Shown here: positions 31,962 through 35,181 of the stretch, one piece after another
Numbering within the stretch: position 1 is the first letter of the stretch
Layout of the letters: the number at the start of each line of letters is the position of its first letter
IMG/VR virus record: IMGVR_UViG_3300020578_000237
Location: 1 to 35,181 of that record
Reading direction: 5' to 3' (one strand)
DNA length: 35,181 bases
From: a virus
Notes under the pieces: model-generated
What the model was told of the DNA's origin: nothing
Database searches by the model: none
Seen by the model: only the letters and a program-made list of their open reading frames with translations
Program-made: the position numbers and the translations under genes

Positions 31962-34900
31962 TCAAAACAATAAAGCCTTAACATACTTTCTTATAAAACC
32001 ATCAGCTAATAAAAATTGCTTAGCTTCATTTAATTCTTTAATAAAATGTTCTTTATTACTATTGCAATATTTATTAATAATCTCTTCAACGTAATCAAAA
32101 AATTCAGAACTACAATCTTTATTTAATGATTCGATAAGAGACTCAAAAAAATATGTAAATATACTTGCATGTTGTTCTTCTCTTAATTTAATAAGAAAAA
32201 AATTATCTAAAATAGCATCATTGTCCTTTTTATCGTAATATTCAAAATTATTATTTAAATTATGTAATAAATAATCACCTAAAGCATATTTTGAAACTCC
32301 AGCTTCTCCATATAATTTCATTAAAATTAATATATTTTCTAAATTAATTGAATTTATATTACGTCTAATATAATTATATACTAAACTATCAAAACTAATA
32401 AAATCAAAATATCTTCTAATATTTTTACTAATGTTAACAATTACTTCATCATCTAATAAGTTTTTTTCATAATTTTTAAAAATATTAAAATAAAATGAAA
32501 CAAACTCTCTAGTAGATAAAAACTCTCTTTTATTAATTAATGAATTATTTGTTAAAACAATATAATCAATCAATGCTGAATGTAATATTAAATTATTAGT
32601 GCTACCATTTAATCTAAAATTAAACACACCACCATCACATGTAAAAATTTTAGAAAATAATTCTTTTAAAGTATGAACATCTATGAAATCAATAACTTCA
32701 ATCAAAATATTAATATCTTGAGAAGAACTATTTAATTTTGAAAAAATACTATATATCAAATAAATAAAATATTCAGTGCCTTCATTAAAATCAATATAAT
32801 ATAAAAAATATTCATTCAAAAAATCTTTTAATATTTCATTATATTTTTTACTAGCTAATAAATCTAATATTTTATCATAATCTATTAATTTTTTTATAAC
32901 TTCTTTACCAAAAAGAGCATTTGCTCTAATACCAACATAATCACTAAATAATAAAAATTGTTCAATATCATAATTTCTAGTCAATAAAGTTGTAACTTTA
33001 TATACAGTATTATCATCTATTTCTTCAATAAGCTTATAATAATTATTTAAATTAATTTTTCCAAAATTAATTTTTCTTATTTGTTTAAACGGTCTTCCTT
33101 TTATTTTAAATAAAGCAATATCAATTAACCTATAAATAAAATTATTAGAATACTGATAAATATTTGATATATCTATTTCATTATTAAAAAACTTCTTTTT
33201 AAAATTAATATAAGACTGTTGTGTTATTCCTAAAAATTCATATTTGCTTACATCAATATTACATGTAAAAAAATAGTCTTCATTAATTGGAAAATCACAC
33301 TCCTTAAACATAATATCAATATAAAATATTTTTTTGTCCAAACTAAACTCAGCTGTACTATCATACATTTCAGGACATTTTTCAAAAATAATAGAATTAA
33401 AATAATCAATATTATTAAAATAATATCTATTAATTAAACTATATCCATTAGTTACTTTTTCCTTAAAAAAATTAATCATCTCAAAAAAATTTGATTTATT
33501 TTTTATATCAAATATTGTTTTAAACAATCTAGTATTTTTTATTATATCAAAATACTCGTCACTTAATAATAATTTTTCAAAATTGATTTTGTCACCAATA
33601 TCATAATCTTCTTTATTTAAATCAAATTCTGAATCGTTTGCAGTCAATACGTTTGTTAATATATTATACAAATGATTATTATTGTTGCTACCATTTAAAC
33701 TATTTCTTAAAATTATTTTAAAAGTATCTTCTTCAAACGGTACATGCTTTAAATACTTTAAATTCAAAAGACTATAAGAATACTTAAAATCAGAAGCTTT
33801 TCTCTTAGCTTTTTCAATTATTTTATTTATTACAGAAATAGCAATATCACTGTCTATTTTTTTAAAAAATTCTTCAAATGTAATATAATCTTCATATAAA
33901 CCAATATTAGACACATACTCACTCATAGCCTCGACAAATAAACCTTCCTTTCTGTCAAAACTTTTAAATATACGATAAATGTAATCTACATAATCAAAAT
34001 ACTGACTACGAGATTTTAACTGTTGACTTTCTATAAAATAATTTATACTTTCTATATCATTTAAATCTATCAATCCTGATAAACTATCTAGAAACTCTGT
34101 CTCTGTTATATTTGCATTAATTTGATTATTATCAATAGAATACTGAGTTAATTTTCTTTGTATCTCACTAATATCCGCTTCAGACAATATTCCAAGAAGC
34201 TTTAATTCATCCATATGATGATTTAAATAATCACATGTTTCATCTGCAATTATTTCACATTCGTCATTTACACCAGATTGAATTTTTTTAACTTTTAAGC
34301 TTATTAAATAATTTACATTATTAGTATCTACATTTTTTGAATGCAATAAACATAAAAACATGTTTTCATTGTACTCCTTCCAAGTAGTTATCTTTTGAGT
34401 ACACCAAGAAACATTTGCATTAAAACTCTTTATACCACACTTAAAATCATACCCGGTAAAAGGCAAAACAACAATAACTTCACTATTCTCAAATACTTTA
34501 AAATAATTTACATTTTCAACAAACTGCTTCTTCACATTATACTTTTTATAAAAATCTTTATAAAAATTAATTCTATGAAATATAAAATTAAAATCAAAAT
34601 TACCTAAATCAATCAACCTCTTCTCGTCAGACTCAGAAATATTATAAAAATTCTTAATATATAAATCTCCAGCAAGTATACAGTCAACAGCTGAAACTTC
34701 GTCTCTTGTCTCCAAATACTTTATTATACTATCATACAACGGCAATACGCTTCTCAACTCAATAAATGTCCCGTCAATATTTCTATGTTTTCTACACTGC
34801 TGAATTATTAAATCCTCTTTTTTCTTTCTATCAATATCTAAACCACTACGCCTTATAACATGCTGACACTTTAATATCTCAACAATTACATTCTTCTCCT

Positions 34901-35181
34901 TTTTCTCTAACTTACGAGTCAAATCCCACTGCTTTTCAAACTCATCTCTATCAAAAACTATCTCTCTTTTTAAAAAATCATCAATATCTAACCCTTTCTT
35001 CCTCTTAATATCAATCTCCTTCTTTCTCTTAACCTCCATCTTCTCAATATCATCTAAATACAATAAATAATAATCACGCTTACGAACATCAGAATCACCT
35101 TCTAAAAAACTACTTTCTAAATTTTTTAAAAACTCTTCCTTGCTACTAACACCCGCCTCTAACTTCTTAATATCTCTAAAA
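31962..35181 (-). CDS. Giant helical phage protein, N-terminus beyond window
   Basis: The frame is open to the right edge, so the gene starts outside; at least 1072 residues are visible. A TTG at 35063 lies in this frame but in-frame codons continue upstream of it (FRDIKKLEAGVSSKEEF...), so it need not be the start. Around 34380-34410 the protein reads GIKSFNANVSWCTQKI then WKEYNENMFLCLLHSK, a 'WCT...Y...LY' element I recall from uncharacterised proteins of large phages. The remaining 800 residues are helical repeats rich in Ile, Asn, Phe and Tyr, with no other motif. The N-terminal 150 visible residues use AAG/GAG codons far more than the rest. Function unknown; internal virion or very large accessory protein possible. 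Confidence 0.65.
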   Translation of the reverse strand, partial: FRDIKKLEAGVSSKEEFLKNLESSFLEGDSDVRKRDYYLLYLDDIEKMEVKRKKEIDIKRKKGLDIDDFLKREIVFDRDEFEKQWDLTRKLEKKEKNVIVEILKCQHVIRRSGLDIDRKKKEDLIIQQCRKHRNIDGTFIELRSVLPLYDSIIKYLETRDEVSAVDCILAGDLYIKNFYNISESDEKRLIDLGNFDFNFIFHRINFYKDFYKKYNVKKQFVENVNYFKVFENSEVIVVLPFTGYDFKCGIKSFNANVSWCTQKITTWKEYNENMFLCLLHSKNVDTNNVNYLISLKVKKIQSGVNDECEIIADETCDYLNHHMDELKLLGILSEADISEIQRKLTQYSIDNNQINANITETEFLDSLSGLIDLNDIESINYFIESQQLKSRSQYFDYVDYIYRIFKSFDRKEGLFVEAMSEYVSNIGLYEDYITFEEFFKKIDSDIAISVINKIIEKAKRKASDFKYSYSLLNLKYLKHVPFEEDTFKIILRNSLNGSNNNNHLYNILTNVLTANDSEFDLNKEDYDIGDKINFEKLLLSDEYFDIIKNTRLFKTIFDIKNKSNFFEMINFFKEKVTNGYSLINRYYFNNIDYFNSIIFEKCPEMYDSTAEFSLDKKIFYIDIMFKECDFPINEDYFFTCNIDVSKYEFLGITQQSYINFKKKFFNNEIDISNIYQYSNNFIYRLIDIALFKIKGRPFKQIRKINFGKINLNNYYKLIEEIDDNTVYKVTTLLTRNYDIEQFLLFSDYVGIRANALFGKEVIKKLIDYDKILDLLASKKYNEILKDFLNEYFLYYIDFNEGTEYFIYLIYSIFSKLNSSSQDINILIEVIDFIDVHTLKELFSKIFTCDGGVFNFRLNGSTNNLILHSALIDYIVLTNNSLINKREFLSTREFVSFYFNIFKNYEKNLLDDEVIVNISKNIRRYFDFISFDSLVYNYIRRNINSINLENILILMKLYGEAGVSKYALGDYLLHNLNNNFEYYDKKDNDAILDNFFLIKLREEQHASIFTYFFESLIESLNKDCSSEFFDYVEEIINKYCNSNKEHFIKELNEAKQFLLADGFIRKYVKALLF

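Noticed and set aside
35061-35063. TTG at 35063 as start codon of the giant gene
   Set aside because: The frame stays open upstream to the window edge and no ribosome site is evident, so the true start is probably outside.

Overview
The window is very AT-rich DNA (most lines are roughly 20-28% G+C), almost fully coding, with short spacers and several 4-base ATGA overlaps. It reads as part of the genome of a large contractile-tailed, T4-related myovirus, probably marine-type. The diagnostic genes are a T4 gp25-like baseplate wedge protein, a gp6/baseplate-J-like wedge protein, a gp5-like OB-fold spike, a gp55-like late sigma factor, a PIN-PhoH ATPase and many fibre-like proteins with the 'gradually built' N-termini seen in marine T4-like phages. 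The host cannot be named; the base composition suggests an AT-rich bacterium. I saw no tRNA, rRNA, CRISPR array, transposase or integrase.

Layout. (1) 1-16090, minus strand: one long operon running from a Cas4/RecB-like nuclease through two glycosyltransferases, a small membrane protein, the gp55-like sigma factor and a conserved small protein, then the spike, gp25, gp6, a DNRLRE-like protein, a giant LamG/P2-I-like baseplate protein and two further virion proteins, the last cut by the left edge. (2) 16187-18207, plus strand: a probably abundant fibre/decoration protein, a bidirectional hairpin terminator and two small genes. (3) 18216-22708, minus: PhoH followed by three small virion-type genes and a collagen-like fibre with a probable C-terminal intramolecular chaperone. 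(4) 22770-27280: a mini sigma-region-4 protein (plus), then a minus-strand operon of DinG-like helicase, Nudix hydrolase, a degenerate GroEL-like chaperonin, two conserved small proteins and a GC-shifted histone-H1-like protein. (5) 27399-31960: a secreted trypsin-like protease, an unknown minus-strand gene, then a plus-strand cluster whose proteins begin with short amphipathic 'LLKEYI...LSE' leaders that resemble T4 capsid-targeting sequences. (6) 31962-35181, minus: a giant protein open at the right edge.

The most interesting region is 30342-31707. A 102-bp module holding a leader and a capsid-targeting-like peptide occurs three times, base-for-base the same apart from one leader base, and the cargo genes are closed downstream by a second 60-bp repeat. 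One cargo is native in composition and one is clearly GC-shifted (about 39%). The repeat junctions share the microhomology aaaaacaag, so the order of duplication can be read from the sequence. I interpret this as a cassette system for changing proteins packed in the phage head and delivered with the DNA. The second notable item is the chaperonin-like protein, which keeps the GroEL apical and intermediate order but has lost the GDGTT ATP-site motif.

How it fits together: the late sigma factor sits inside the tail operon it probably serves. TATAAA(A/T)A boxes lie exactly 17 nt before three operon-leading start codons, a plausible late-promoter signature. Function assignments rest on motif reading by eye; no database search was possible.
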